In this document: in pieces, positions 11,944 to 23,729 of the stretch
Layout: each line of letters begins with the position of its first letter
How positions within the stretch are numbered: the stretch's first letter is position 1
Notes under the pieces: generated by a model
Told to the model about the DNA's origin: nothing
Databases searched by the model: none
The model's input: the letters and a program-made list of their open reading frames with translations, nothing else
Program-made: the position numbers and the translations under genes
Assembly (NCBI GenBank): GCA_963678675.1
Contig: OY783194.1
Coordinates: 19,756,278 to 19,820,277 of the forward strand
Length of the DNA: 64,000 bases
Reading direction: 5' to 3'
From: Xiphydria camelus
Taxonomy: Eukaryota > Arthropoda > Insecta > Hymenoptera > Xiphydriidae

Positions 11944-12087
11944 CCTTTAGAGTCTGGGGGTGGTCGATAAATCGACTAGCAGTCAGGTCGGGGCCTCAAA
12001 ATAGGAAATTTATTGATTTTATTTATAAATTTCACGTTTTAAAAAAAGTCGATTTTAACTGAAATTTTGCCAGACTTAAAAGGTTAA
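11940..12087. mobile_element. second TTAA MITE sharing a TTAA with its neighbour, 140 bp
   Basis: The insert 11944-12083 has ends CCTTTAGAGTCTGG and, inverted, CCTTTTAAGTCTGG, with TTAA on both sides; the left TTAA is also the right TTAA of the preceding element. A related copy is at about 35028-35161 (GGTGGTCGATATATCGACC core, TCTAAAGGTTAA end). Confidence 0.7.
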
Positions 12088-12830
12088 TGTGTCGTATGTA
12101 TGAAGGCGGTCATGGCAACACGTCACGCACTCGTTCACCTATCACAAGCAGGACGTTAACTCAGAAACTGAAACTTTAATATTAAAAATATATATAACAT
12201 TTATAATTTCTTTACGATCTTCTACTTATACCCACATATAACCTACATACCAGATTACAAAATGATATGGTCTAAATCGAAATTCCCGACTAATGTTTCT
12301 ACCCCTTTATCTTATTCCTATATTTTTAAAGATGTATACCTATATAAGACCACTCTCTCTCTCTCTAAGGTTACCGAATATATTACGTTGTTTGATTATA
12401 ACCATGTCACTAAAGCGCGTTATTTACAAGTTGTACTACTAGATCGACTACCGATAAATTTTATCAGCATCTAGAGATGTATGTAAGCAGTTTGGCTGCC
12501 AAAATGGATAAATTGCTCACAATTCATTCGGTAGAGATCACGTCCATCCGTAAACACTCGATATAATTTCATTCTTCTTCAAAGCGTAGTATAGAAAGCG
12601 CAAGAAAGTGTATATTCAAATTGGTCTATGAGAGTAATACTATCGCACGTTAATTCCGATAGAGCAGACATTTTTTATAAAAATACAGACGGAAAACAAA
12701 TTCTACATTTAAAAATGATATCCCTTTTCAAATCCTCAATTAAATTATGTAAAGCCTAAAATTTTATAATACATTTCAAACGCAATATTATAATATTCTT
12801 AAAAGAATTATAAACAAATACTTGACTCAC
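12088..12830. other. ANKRD13 intron/3' region; no exon recognised
   Basis: AT-rich. I looked on the minus strand for the UIM-coding 3' exons expected after the exon at 12831-13231 and did not find them; they probably lie left of the window. Confidence 0.4.
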
Positions 12831-13231
12831 CTCATGGGGTCTTCGAAGAAGTCTGACGGTATTTGAAATAATTCTGGGTCAATATCATTTCTGAATGCGA
12901 ATTCCTGGAACGTTATCTTTGCCGTCACTGTAGGTAGAATGGGTATGTCGATCTTCACAGGAAAGCCGGGTGGTAATTTCATCAGGACGAATTGTCTTAA
13001 TTTGCTAAAGTGCTTAAACGGGGCAATAACTTCCAAAACATTTAGCAGCATTTCTACCGTTAATGGAAAGTCTGGACTCATAGCAACTGTCGCTTTGAAC
13101 GACTTGCTGCTCTCTTTGTACACAAGGCTTCTGCCAAGTAAAGGACATTGTCCAGGCGGTGCTTCGAAGTAGTCTTCCCAATTTATGTTTGAATCAGGAG
13201 GTGGATTCAATGAAGCTCTTCGAATCGGCGG
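12831..13231 (-). CDS. ANKRD13-like, exon E (GPCR-chaperone domain, C-terminal part)
   Basis: 401 bp between an AG acceptor (TTTTTAG just right of 13231) and a GTGAGT donor (left of 12831). Enters in phase 0 and leaves two bases of the last codon. The protein starts PPIRRASLNPPPDSN and includes FKATVAMSPDFPLTVEMLLN, APFKHFSKLRQFV, MKLPPGFPVKIDIP, TVTAKITFQEFAF and PSDFFEDPM. This is the highly conserved end of the GPCR-chaperone domain of ankyrin-repeat-domain 13 proteins, membrane-associated ubiquitin-binding proteins that act in receptor internalisation. The family has UIM motifs after this point, not seen here. No stop or frameshift, so it looks functional. The A/B/C/D paralogue is not assigned. 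Confidence 0.93.
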
Positions 13232-13368
13232 CTAAAAATATTTAAGGAATTGTGTGAATAGATAAACCAATATTTTCATTAAATAGAAAATAATATATAC
13301 AACAAAGGAAAAAAGCAGGAAATTGGAAAACCTTAATAATACAATCAAATAACAGGGTTCTCCCGAAA

Positions 13369-13746
13369 TAATGAGGAGAACTTGCATGAAATTTCTTTTT
13401 CCTTGAAAATTTTACTGAATGAAGCTATTGTGTTATAAAACCCAGGGAGTACTGTATTTTCTAATAATATGTAACTATATTAGAGAAAAAGAATTAATTA
13501 ATCGTGCCTTAAACGCCTAAACCACGCCCCGCCCCAGAACGCAGTATGATTGGCCGATAGCATTTTTACTGTTGCGCGACGTCACACATTGCTTCTCGCT
13601 GTTTGCCCGGCTCTTTCAAACGCTACATTTTTAACTCAAATTTGTGAAGATATCTGACATGTTAACACCATAAGTTTATATACCGTTGAAATTGTAATTT
13701 TTACTCTGTTTTAAGGCATTAAAAAAATCATGCAAGTTCCTCATTG
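13369..13746. repeat. foldback MITE
   Basis: Left end ATGAGGAGAACTTGCATGAA and right end ATCATGCAAGTTCCTCAT are inverted. The interior holds GATTGGCCGATAGC and GCGCGACGTCACAC. Lies just upstream of ANKRD13 exon E, in the intron. Confidence 0.65.
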
Positions 13747-13749
13747 TTA

Positions 13750-14285
13750 ATTAGAGTTAAATTTTTTTTAGCAAAAGATAATAAGAAATTTATGAATTAA
13801 CGGGGCAATCGAGGCGGAGAGTATTAATAGTTGTACAAGAGAAAAATATGTCTTCCTTACGCGGCAAGGGATTCAATCGCGAATAACTCAAAAACGATAG
13901 GAGACAGATGAAATGTGTAAGCAAGGTCATTTTAGCTGACTTTTAATCGAACTCAATCGGACCTCCTGTTTATGAGATATGAACATTTTATTTGAACATA
14001 CGGTCTGTGTACTTCGATCATAAGAAATTAAAACATCTCAAAAACAAATAGGACTATTTTATAATTCTCTATTTCAATTTAAAAAAGAAGATTCAAGGAA
14101 TATTCAATCATAAAAGAGAATGTTTTGAGTTCTTACAATAATTACTTTTAAACTGGAATTGTTACTCCATGGTATGAAGTTCCAATTAATTTTTGAAAAA
14201 CGATGACAGAAGAATTTTAAGAAATTCAATAAATAGGATTATTGTTTAGAAAGAGATATCTGTTTAACGCAAAAATGAGTATGTA
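13750..14285. other. intron, no feature recognised
   Basis: AT-rich intronic DNA. A segment near 13860-13990 (GATTCAATCGCGAATAAC ... TTATGAGATATGAAC) looks like a repeat fragment, but no partner was found in the window. Confidence 0.35.
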
Positions 14286-14288
14286 AAT

Positions 14289-14444
14289 ATACGTGTGGAG
14301 GTGTTTTTCAAAAAGCGTTATTTCCATTTGGCATATTTTTGCAGGAATGCAAGAAAACTGTAGCGCTACGTCATGTAGATGCCACCAATACCTCAGTAGA
14401 AGTTTTTGGAAATAACGCTTTTTGAAAAACACCTCCACATGTAT
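14289..14444. repeat. 156-bp hairpin MITE
   Basis: ATACGTGTGGAGGTGTTTTT ... GCGTTATTTCCA pairs almost perfectly with TGGAAATAACGC ... AACACCTCCACATGTAT. Confidence 0.8.
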
Positions 14445-15421
14445 TACTACCCTTGTTTTCCGGGTGGTAACTATATAACCATACTGGCAATGGCTGTGAA
14501 AGCCTAAAAGTTTTGGAAATCAGTACGCATTTAAAATTATATTGCAGTGTTCATCAAATGGAACTACATTTATAAGATGCTTTAAAATTTTTCCTTCTGA
14601 GTATAAACGTAATTACTATCCGAAAACAAATAGTAGTAGTGCTCACAGCCATAAGGACAATGGTCGCAAAAACCTAAAAATGTTGAGTTTTTATTAGTTA
14701 TTCTTGCATTGATAAGTCTGTAATATTGTGTTATAATAATTAATAAATTGTTGATTAAACAAAAATATTTGTTTTTTTGTTTGTTTTCTTCAACAAATAT
14801 TCTTAACACAGAGTGCCAAACTTTGGTATTCTTTTATAAATGTTACGCGCGATAGGAAATTGAATTTTGAATGGCATACATTATATCCGTTCGTTGAAAA
14901 ATATTAATAACTTTTCTTACACAGTGTGGCTCTGAGGATACTGGTTATAAGACAATATGCGTGAAGCCCTTTGTAGACTATAGGCTGTAGACTATTGGCT
15001 CGAGGGCGCTGTACGATTGGCCGCGACGGCGTGCAGTGCCCGTGAAACGTAAAAGGAGGTTCCTCCCATGCAGAATATACTGACGTATGCCCGATTTGAA
15101 CGATCGGCCCGACATTGGTTCGACGTTGTCGGCCAATAATTGAAGAGTGTAACTTCTAATTAGTCTATGTGCCATATTTGCAAAAATATATATTTTGCTT
15201 GAAAACGATCGTAAGTGCAAACCCCAATGCATCTGAAAAGGGTCTATGTGCAAAAGCATACGTAGAGGCTTAAAATTCAAAAATCTGCAAGATATGCTCG
15301 ACTATATTCCTTTGAAGTATCTGCCTGCTTTTATCGATTTTCCCAACTTTAGCTTTTTGGCACTTAGACTAATTAGAAGTTACACTCTTCAATTAGCAGT
15401 CCGACGTTGGTTCAACGTCAA

Positions 15422-15935
15422 GAAGTGCAGAACGACAATGTTGATCCGACGTTGACTATTAATGTTAGGATAACGAACTCATAGAGTGTCGGGGAAACGC
15501 AGGGCCCACGTCGGCAATCGATACTGGGTTCCCGATATTGATCCAATATCAGAAAATACAAAATTACGACGTTGATCCGACGTGAACTACTAATATTGGG
15601 ACAACGATCGCACAGAGCGTTAGAAAAACGCAGGATCTACGCCGGCGATTAAGAATGGATTCTCAACATTGAACTTACGTTAGAAAATGCAGAATGACGA
15701 CGTTGATTCGACGTTAACCAACAATATTGGGCTAACGGTCATACAGTACCGAGCAAACGCAGGGCCTACGTCGACACTGAGTTCTCGATGTTGAACCAAC
15801 GTCAGAAACTACAGAACGACGTCGCTGATCCTACATTAATCACCGATATTGCAACAGCAGTCGCACAGAGCGTCGAGGAACCGCAGGGCCTACGTCGTCA
15901 ATTAAGACTGGGTTCCCGACAACGGCTAGAACTAT
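15422..15935 (+). repeat. diverged tandem repeat, about 127-bp unit, four copies
   Basis: Units start near 15422, 15553, 15685 and 15807. Each has a GACGTTGATCCGACG-like start, an ACGCAGGGCCTACGTCG centre and a TGGGTTCCCGATATTGA-like end. The overlapping reading frame at 15788-16069 is not a gene. Confidence 0.7.
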
Positions 15936-16018
15936 TCGTATATAATGGGCAAGAACGTTTCAAAAACGTCGACCAAAACCAAAATGCAACCAAATGCGGC
16001 CAAATGTTGCATTGTTCC

Positions 16019-16109
16019 TTAACCCTCAACTGGTATGGTTGGGTCAATCATGACCCAGAACAATACTAAGTTACGTCTCTTTAAAATCACCATACCAGTT
16101 GAGGGCTAA
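16019..16109. mobile_element. tiny piggyBac-type MITE, 83 bp, TTAA site
   Basis: The insert 16023-16105 has ends CCCTCAACTGGTATGGT and inverted ACCATACCAGTTGAGGG. Left flank is TTAA; right flank is CTAA (one change). Holds a GGGTCAATCATGACCC palindrome like that in the piggyBac at 33680. Confidence 0.7.
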
Positions 16110-16170
16110 CATCAATAAATGTTTGATAGTTCCTCCATTGAATATTTTACGTTCTTTATTTCAATGTAAT

Positions 16171-16404
16171 ATACAAGGTGTAATAATTAGGGGGGCTGAA
16201 AAAAGAAGAACCTAATTCTGTTTAGAGTTAGCACACTGACCAATAGCACGACTTCCTACGATCCCCATTCCTCGGAACTAACTCGGCTGTCAACTCTGTT
16301 AAAGTGAGAGGATAGTAGAAAATCATATCATTGGTCAGTGTATTAACTCTGAACAGAATCAGGCTCGTTCTGTGTCAGCTCTCTTGGCCATCACACCCCG
16401 TATA
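16171..16404. repeat. foldback MITE
   Basis: ATACAAGGTGTAATAATTAG ... TTCTGTTTAGAGTTAGCACA pairs with the reverse complement of TATTAACTCTGAACAGAATC ... CATCACACCCCGTAT. Confidence 0.7.
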
Positions 16405-17187
16405 ACGGTGGCTCGAAAAATGTAGGTCTTGCGTAAAATACGCGAGGGAATCAATCTTTTGACGTGGAAAATATCCGAGGTTTTATTTAGCGAGATCAAC
16501 AAGTTACGATTGCAATATAGGCCGCATGATGGGAGTGTAGTCGCGTCCTTGTTACGATGTTGCAGATGAAGTTCTGGTTTGTGCTACCTAAGGCCACGGC
16601 TGCGTCAAACTGGGCCAGCATAGTTTAACCAATACTGAATCAACGTATGCGATCAACGTTGAGGAGCGTTATTATTTCAGAGATATAGCAAAGGTCGGTT
16701 TTCCAGTATCGAGCCGATGTAGGGTCAACAGCATTGGGACCACGTCCAGGGTTAGTGTTGGGCCAACGTAGTTTAATCAACACTGGGCTAACGTCGACAG
16801 ACAACGTTGATTAGCGTTATCATTTCGGGGGTTCAGCCAATCTTGGGCCAATGCCAATTACTAATGTAGGCCCAATCTTTATCGGTGTTGGTACGATGTT
16901 GAGTAGATCATTTTGTTCTACTTGGTCTGCTGGTCTGATAAGATGATCAGACACTAGGGACTCTCTCTCAAAACGTTTGCTATAGGCACTACTTGTACCT
17001 CGTCATAGCCAATTGTCGAGGTGTAGGCAGTGCCTGGCATATTTTTCGAGAGAGAGGATCTTTAAACCTAGATAGCACACGGGTGAGACGGATGCCCAAT
17101 GGATGATTTTGTTGGAACGCCAATGCACCATGTTTAAAAGATGCCCTATAAGCGTCTCTTTGGGTTATCTTTTTCAACGATACAAGT

Positions 17188-17468
17188 GATTCCGAGGATG
17201 GTAGTCAAAAAATGATATGCTGCGTAGCGCTTTGTAGACTATAGGCGGTCAGTCACTGCTTCCACGTCAACAATTGGCTGTGATGACATGCAAGCAGTGC
17301 CTAGCAACCGTTTCGGGGGAAGTCTCTAGTGTTTGATCACCTGAATCAATACTAGGAATCTTCTTTCGCTTCACGCCAATCGTATGGCGCCTCGAGCTAA
17401 TAGCGTACAGCCCATAGTCTACAAAGTGCTACATAGCATATCTTCCTATGTCTACCATCCTCGGAATC
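17188..17468. repeat. palindromic element, about 280 bp
   Basis: Arms GATTCCGAGGATGGTAGTC ... GCTTTGTAGACTATAGG and inverted GATTCCGAGGATGGTAGAC ... CACTTTGTAGACTATGGG. Confidence 0.7.
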
Positions 17469-18012
17469 ACCCTGTAGTATCTTATTTCTTATTCGCTCCG
17501 TGCGTACGAATACTATTATACTTTAGTGAGCGTGTGTGATTGTACATATGCATATCCACAGCGCCATCTCTTCTGTGGATCGGTACTTCTTGATGGACAT
17601 TTAATTTGCACGTACATATACTGCCATACATGCTCACTGAAGCATAACAGCGTTTGTACGCACGGAGCGCATAGTCTACAAAGCGCTATATCGTCCTATG
17701 ACTACCATCCTCGGAATTATACTACACATATAGTACTACATATGAGGTGTTTTCCAGGATCATGCTAATAGCAGACGTATAACGCGAGCAAGAACGTCGA
17801 TTAAGCCCTGATGATCAACTACAGGGTCCGACATTGGATTTACGACATAGAAAATGTAGTGTATACGATTTTGTGAGACTATAGGCGATGAGTGTCATCG
17901 TTGATTGTTCTTGGCGGGTAAGAGAGGTTAAGCAGTACCGGCAACCGTCAATGGTGAAGCCCATAACTCTTAAGGTAGGTACTTCTGATCCTAACCAGAA
18001 TTAGAGTGAAAC

Positions 18013-18222
18013 CTATGGAGTGGACACAAGAACGTGGGCTATAAGAATCATGTGAGTGCGAGTGAGGACGTGTGGTGAGTGTATATAAGCACATTTCTCA
18101 ATAGCACACACGACAACTGGACTGCTGTAGGGAAATGTGAGATAGGGGAGCTCTCATATGCCCACTACATATTCTTACTCGTACTCGCGCGATTTCTATA
18201 GCTCATATTCTTGTCCATTCTG
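18013..18222. repeat. diverged palindromic MITE related to 4072-4443
   Basis: TGGAGTGGACACAAGAACG ... GAGTGCGAGTGAGGAC pairs imperfectly with its partner near 18160-18220. Shares the GAGTGCGAGTGA arm motif with the element at 4072. Confidence 0.55.
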
Positions 18223-19590
18223 TAGTAAGAATTAGGCAGATATACCTACCTGATTGAAGAGATTCATAAGTGACAGATGCCAGTCTTGTTTATCTTTTCC
18301 TATCTACCACAACCAATCAACCATGACGCTCGTTGTCTATAGTTCCACAAAATCGTATACGCTATATTTGTTCTGTCGCATATCAAAAGCCGAACCCTAT
18401 AAAATGTTCTCTATCCGACTGGACAGATTCGAAAAAGGATAGAGAATATACAGCAGAGATTCCTATGCATTCTCCAGACGTTGTCGTCCGTACTCACACG
18501 TCTCCTATTAGCACCATCCTGGAAAACACCTAATATATTGTGTACCGCTTTGTAGATTGTACAGGGATATGCTATTGGTTAAAGACCCGAGGGCGCCGTT
18601 CGATTGGTTGTGATGATATACAGGTCAGTGTCCGTCTGGTGACTGCATTACATGGAAAAACAAGTGTAGCAAGTGTATATAAGAAAAATGAACCTAATGA
18701 TAATGTATAGAGGTGCGATGTACCTAAGTGCCCTAAATGTCACTCGAAGAGTGACGCCACGCACTACCAATATTCTTCTAGAAATCATCATTCTTTGTTT
18801 AAGGTAGTACCTCCACAAGATCGTTGAATTAAGACATGTGGTTGAAATTTGACATATGTTATTTAATGCATTATCCAAACATCTGTGTAATTTAAATAAG
18901 TTTGACCATCCCAAACCTGAGATATTTACACTTGAAGTTGGCTTGATTTACACGTAACAGATACGTTATGATGGGCAAAACAGTACGTCATTAATTCTAC
19001 CGTCAAAACTAAAATTAAGAAGTTGAGAAAAAACGAGGATACCCGAGGCGAAATTTCTATATTCACTTTGACACTGAACACCCTGCTAGTTTCCCTTGCG
19101 CTAGCAGTGTCTTCAGTGTCAAAGTAGTGTCCATGTCCATGTGAAAATGACACTGACTTTGACACTGCTGACCCTACATAATTCCATTTTCGGTAGTAGC
19201 AGGGTCAAGTCAGTGTCTTTGAACGCAAACTTTCTATACTCATTTTGACACTGGTGACCCTGCTATTCAGGGTCTTCAGCGTGGTTAGCAGGTAGCTGAA
19301 ATTCAGGGTATTCAGGTTGGAAATAGGGTTTTCTTAAATATGTATGCGATCTATGTAAGCTCCACAGAAAGTATAGGACTAGAATTTTGCTACTTCAAAT
19401 TGTTGCAGTGCCTTGATAATTTCTTCCTTATGATACAAATAAAAATAATTTTGTTACCGAATTTTTTAAACATTATTTAACAAATCTATGAAGTAGTTCT
19501 ATACTTTTTGCAGAGTCTATCGACTGCATACATTTTTAATACAGAAGTTTACAACATGATGAATATCATTTAAAAGTTAATTATATTATA

Positions 19591-19765
19591 AATATATATT
19601 CACATAATATGTATAGTTATATAATTGTAATATGATATTTATAGTATTTATAATATATATTCATATTATTTATAATTATATAGTAATAACGTAATATTTA
19701 TAGTATTTGTAATATATATTCATAATATTTATAGTTATATAGTAATAATATAATTCAATATCATA
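19591..19765. repeat. 60-bp AT-rich tandem repeat, three units
   Basis: AATATATATTCA starts units near 19591, 19652 and 19711. Each continues with TTTATAGTTATATAGTAATA and TATTTATAGTATTT variants. Confidence 0.7.
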
Positions 19766-19943
19766 AAATAAAAAAATCTGCAATATACAAAATTGATTTT
19801 CACTTGACTAACATTTTTAGAACTATTTCCGGTTATTGTTGATGTAGCAACTACTGAAACTGCTGCAGCAACGTTTCTAGAATACATCATTTTAATTCGC
19901 AATCATATTACTGCATGTAAGTGATTAAAGCTTTTAAATTGAT

Positions 19944-20156
19944 TTACTTACCAAGCAATCCTTTGAATAATTTCGGATTTACTCCAGGTCGGGACGTTCT
20001 TTTTATTAGATGCCTCTCCGCGTTCGATGGCCGTCCTACTTTTGATTTTCCCGCTTCTTCTTTTCTTCCCGGTTTCACTCGCCCGCGATCCTCCTTATCG
20101 ACCATCGTTTCTCTTCGCTGAATACTTCCTACCTCACCTCCTCCCCGCTTGACCAT
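19944..20156 (-). other. basic open reading frame with splice donor, identity unknown
   Basis: A minus-strand frame ends KVGRPSNAERHLIKRTSR...KLFKGLLG and is followed by a consensus donor (G|GTAAGTAAAT) near 19950. Lysine/arginine-rich and purine-biased. Could be a retroelement ORF1 exon or chance. I do not recognise the protein. Confidence 0.25.
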
Positions 20157-20531
20157 CTGATCTAACCTCCTAAACTTGCCTCTATCTTTCCCCCGCTTTC
20201 CTTTTCCGTAATTTCTGCCTTTCTTCCTCTTCCCGCACTTATCTATTATCTTATCAGCTGCCTATCTATCTTTCCTTCACGCTTGCCTCATTTTTCGGCT
20301 TCCCTATACCTATATTCACTTATTTCTTCGCTTTTCACTCACTCCCTCTCACACGTCAACCGCATGCTTCCACTACCGCTAACCAAGTCTTAAAATAAGA
20401 ATTCTTTTGTCAACATTTTTCTAAATTTGTTATTACATCTTTTGATAAATATTCTTGCATATACGCAAATCATCCTACATTAATTGATTGTCTTTGATTT
20501 ACTATAATATGTGCTTTTTAATAGGTATATG

Positions 20532-20790
20532 CTGCATAGAAGTAAAAGGTATTGAAATTCAAAATTACGAGTAAAAAACTTATATTTCAAGAACTTAGAG
20601 AAATTGTCAGAGTTTCGGACTTAGAATATTTTCAACATGACGAACGAGAGAGAAAAATTTCGGTCTCCTGCATGCAGGGACTTGAAAATAATAAATTTTC
20701 TAAGTCCGAAACTGACAATTTTTCTAAGTTCTTGAAATATAAGTTTTTTATTCATAATTTTGAATTTCAATACCTTTTGCTTCTATGCAG
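20532..20790. repeat. near-perfect hairpin MITE, about 260 bp
   Basis: GCTGCATAGAAGTAAAAGGT ... AGAGTTTCGGACTTAGAA pairs with TTCTAAGTCCGAAACT ... ACCTTTTGCTTCTATGCAG, giving arms of about 95 bp. Nested in the 19041-21255 foldback. Confidence 0.85.
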
Positions 20791-21787
20791 TAAAGGGGCT
20801 GTGGCGTGTGTTCAGCGTGAAGTAAAAATCATAGAGAGGCATAGCAGTGTGTTCAGTGTCAAAATGAATATAAAATCTTCGACTTGGGTAAGAGCAGTGT
20901 GTTCAGGGTCTAAATGAGTATGAAAATAAAATTTCCGGTTGAACCTTATTCGACACTGACGACCCTTCTATTGGTTAGAATGAAAGAATGTAGCGTAGTC
21001 AGGGTGAAAGCAGCGCCGAAACAGTGTGTTCAGGGTGAAGTAAGGGTCATAGAGGGGCATAGCAGTGTCTTCAGTGTCAAAGTAGTGTTCATGTCCATGT
21101 GAAAATGACACTGACTTGGACACTGCTGACCCTACGTAATTCCATTTTCGGTAGTAGCAGGGTGAAAGCAGCGTCGAAACAGTGTGTTCAGGGTGAAGTA
21201 AGGGTCATAGCAGGGTGTTCAGTGTCAAAATGAATATAGAAATTTCGCCTCGGGTAAGGTAGAATAGGATATAACGAATAATGTGAAAAAAAATGACAAT
21301 GATTCACCATCTAGTTTCCAAGATATAACCATGAGAAGCCCTCATAATTTTTGTCGTATAGCATATATCTGCAAGGCCTGCAAGCGAACGAGTGCGTGGA
21401 GGGGGAACGGAACAGCGAGCCACGATCGTCGCTCACACGTCTACAGAAGAGTGCGTCGTCTGTACATACAAGCTATTTCGTGTATTGGGGCAAAGCCCGG
21501 ACAGTCACGGCAAAAAGTTTACTAGCAATAGTAGATCAAAAACACAATATAGAATATATTTTACGGCAATAAATGATATCCATCGTATTATCTATTAGTA
21601 TCGAGTTAATATTGCGTAGTTTTTAATTTTATTTACTACTAATTAAACCAATTATCAATATTTTAAACATGAACATGGTATGTGACTTTTGGTTGAGGTT
21701 GTCGCGGAGGAACTACCTTAATCTTCTGCATTCATCAAAATCAATCAAATATCACGCTAATCGAGTACAAGTCTAAAAATTCTTCAT

Positions 21788-22185
21788 ATACCGGGTGATT
21801 CTTTACTATTGCGACAAACTTCAACGATGGGTTTCTTGGATGAAAATAAGAAAAAAAGTTCCTATGAACATGGGTCCGGAAACGCTGAGTTTCGGAATTG
21901 CATTTTTAAAAGCCTTATAAACAAATATTTAAAACGCAATGACGCATCCCTTCTTTTGAAATGATATTTAATACTCCTAAGACCCTATTGCAAAAAATAA
22001 ATAAAATGGAAACTGCAAAAATATACTTCCTACTATTATTAGTATAGAAAATTTGTACAAAAATGAACACCCTGTTTCTCCGAAACTCAGCGTTTCCGGA
22101 CCCACGTTCATAGGAACTTTTTTCTTATTTTCATCCAAGGAACCCGTCCTTGAAGTTTGTCGCAATATTAAAGAATCACCCGGTA
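21788..22185. repeat. foldback MITE, about 400 bp
   Basis: ATACCGGGTGATTCTTTA ... GGAAACGCTGAGTTTCGGA pairs with TCCGAAACTCAGCGTTTCC ... AAGAATCACCCGGTAT. A one-arm copy lies at 28385-28465. Confidence 0.85.
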
Positions 22186-22405
22186 TTTCCTACACATCAT
22201 TAGATCAGATGAACTTCATAAACGGAATTATGCGAGCATGAGTGAAGACACCAGTGAAGCATCAGCGAACACGTAAAAATAACTCTCTTGCGCTATCCTG
22301 TTGGACAGTTTGAAATCAGAGAACATGCGACACCAACGCTCTTATGCATCTACTGATGCTGCATCGACGTTCCCTCATACACTCGGAGATGATTCCTATA
22401 TATAT

Positions 22406-23729
22406 ACCGTATGTCCCAGCCAAGGTCTTTGAGAGAGGAATGGCTTAATTTGTCCTATACTTATACCACCGACGGACTAAGTATTGACGGACAGCTATGT
22501 TCCTCTTTTTCTCATCCTCCCACTAGCTGAAGTCAGCTGTGCTCAGGTTAGTCCGAGTGACAACGATCAGGACTGACAACTGACTGTTATCGTTGTGTTA
22601 CTAAATTCGCAAGTGTCAGTGAAAAGTCAATGAAAATAATTAATGTCAGCTAAACTGACATTCGATTCTTTGGTAATGCAAATTAACAAAGACGCATCTT
22701 ATATTATAAATGTAACTGCTATTTATTGCAGAATATCCTGCAGGACTGTGTTCCGATATTCATTGACAGTACGGAAAATATCGTCGAGTCTCTGTCGAAG
22801 AAGTTAGGCTAAGTAAAGGCACGACGATATCTGCTGGACTGGTAATGAATATTGAAACGCAATCTAGGTTACCTGGTAAGCGTTGCATATGGAGGGTCTG
22901 TACTCTTCCAACTTATTCCTGGAAAGCAGACAGAGGACAGGCTAGAAACATCCGAAGTCGGAACGCACCAAAATCATCTCGCGAAAATTTGGGATAACGT
23001 TTACGATAAGACAGATCACTCTGGTGCGTTCCGAATTCGAATGATTCTGGCCTGTCCTCTGTTTGCTTTCCGGGAATAAGTTGGAAGAGTATAGACCATC
23101 CACATGCAACGCTCACCAAATTATTTAAATTGCGTTTCAATATTCATTATTAGTCCAACAGGTATCGTCATGCCTTCACTTACCTAACTTCTTTGATAGA
23201 GACTCGACGATATTTTCCGTACTGTCAACGAATATCGGAACACAGTCCTGCAAGATATTCTGCAATAAATAGCAGTTACATTTATAATATAAGATGCGTC
23301 TTTGTTAATTTGCATTACCAAAGAATCGAATGTCAATTTAGCTGACATTAATTATTTTCATTAATCGGTTATCTATTTCAACCTTTTACTTACACGGTGT
23401 CATGCTGATAGCCTTCCTTTTTATCCGAGGAAGTACGGTGGAAGAGTGCGCGAGCATCGTCGGAAACATCCGCAAGCGTCTTCGAAAATGTATTCAAACC
23501 CAAGGAGGCAATTTTGAGCAATTGTTGTAATTTTTTTGCTTAGTGTTATTGTTACGGCTCTAATAAATGTTATTAATCGTTTAGTTGATCAGATTTAATT
23601 ATTTATAAAGCAGTTTTATACTATTAAAATATATCAAAAAAGTACGGGAACTTTCATCGCACCCTGTAAGTATAGGACAAATTAAGCCACTCTCTCCCCT
23701 CTCAAACCCCTTGACTGGGACATAAGGTA
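22406..23729. mobile_element. large foldback with a 730-bp inner hairpin
   Basis: The outer pair is TACCGTATGTCCCAGCCAAG ... TGGCTTAATTTGTCCTATAC and its inverse at 23660-23729. The inner hairpin 22630-23362 has arms of about 360 bp with few mismatches (AATGTCAGC..., GATGCGTCTTTG, TCGTCGAGTCTC, CAGACAGAGGACAGG), folding near 22998. Mirror-image reading frames on both strands come from the palindrome. Confidence 0.85.

Larger units (their letters stand above)
14936..17715. repeat. composite repeat region with recurring TTTGTAGACTATAGGC ends
   Basis: The motif CTTTGTAGACTATAGGC and its reverse complement recur at about 14970, 17230, 17430 and 17670, with a fourth-type copy near 18548. Often it lies next to CCGAGGATGGTAGTC (17190, 17457, 17700). 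17188-17468 is a full palindrome. Suggests a foldback family with the tandem array 15422-15935 inside or beside it. Confidence 0.55.
19041..21255. mobile_element. 2.2-kb foldback with internal CAGGGTGTTCAGTGTC repeats
   Basis: The left arm ACCCGAGGCGAAATTTCTAT ... CACTGAACACCCTGCT is inverted at the right end (CAGGGTGTTCAGTGTC ... TTTCGCCTCGGGT). Between the ends, variants of GACACTGAnnACCCTGCT and GTGTTCAGGGTGAAGTAAGG recur at 19090-19300 and 20810-21230. An inner hairpin (20532-20790) is inserted. No transposase. Confidence 0.65.

Noticed and set aside
15422..16850. CRISPR-like array
   Set aside because: Unit and spacers diverge together, no constant short repeat, and the DNA is eukaryotic.
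22852..23140. Similar proteins on opposite strands (QLIPGKQTEDR)
   Set aside because: Both come from the two arms of the 22630-23362 hairpin; no conserved domain.
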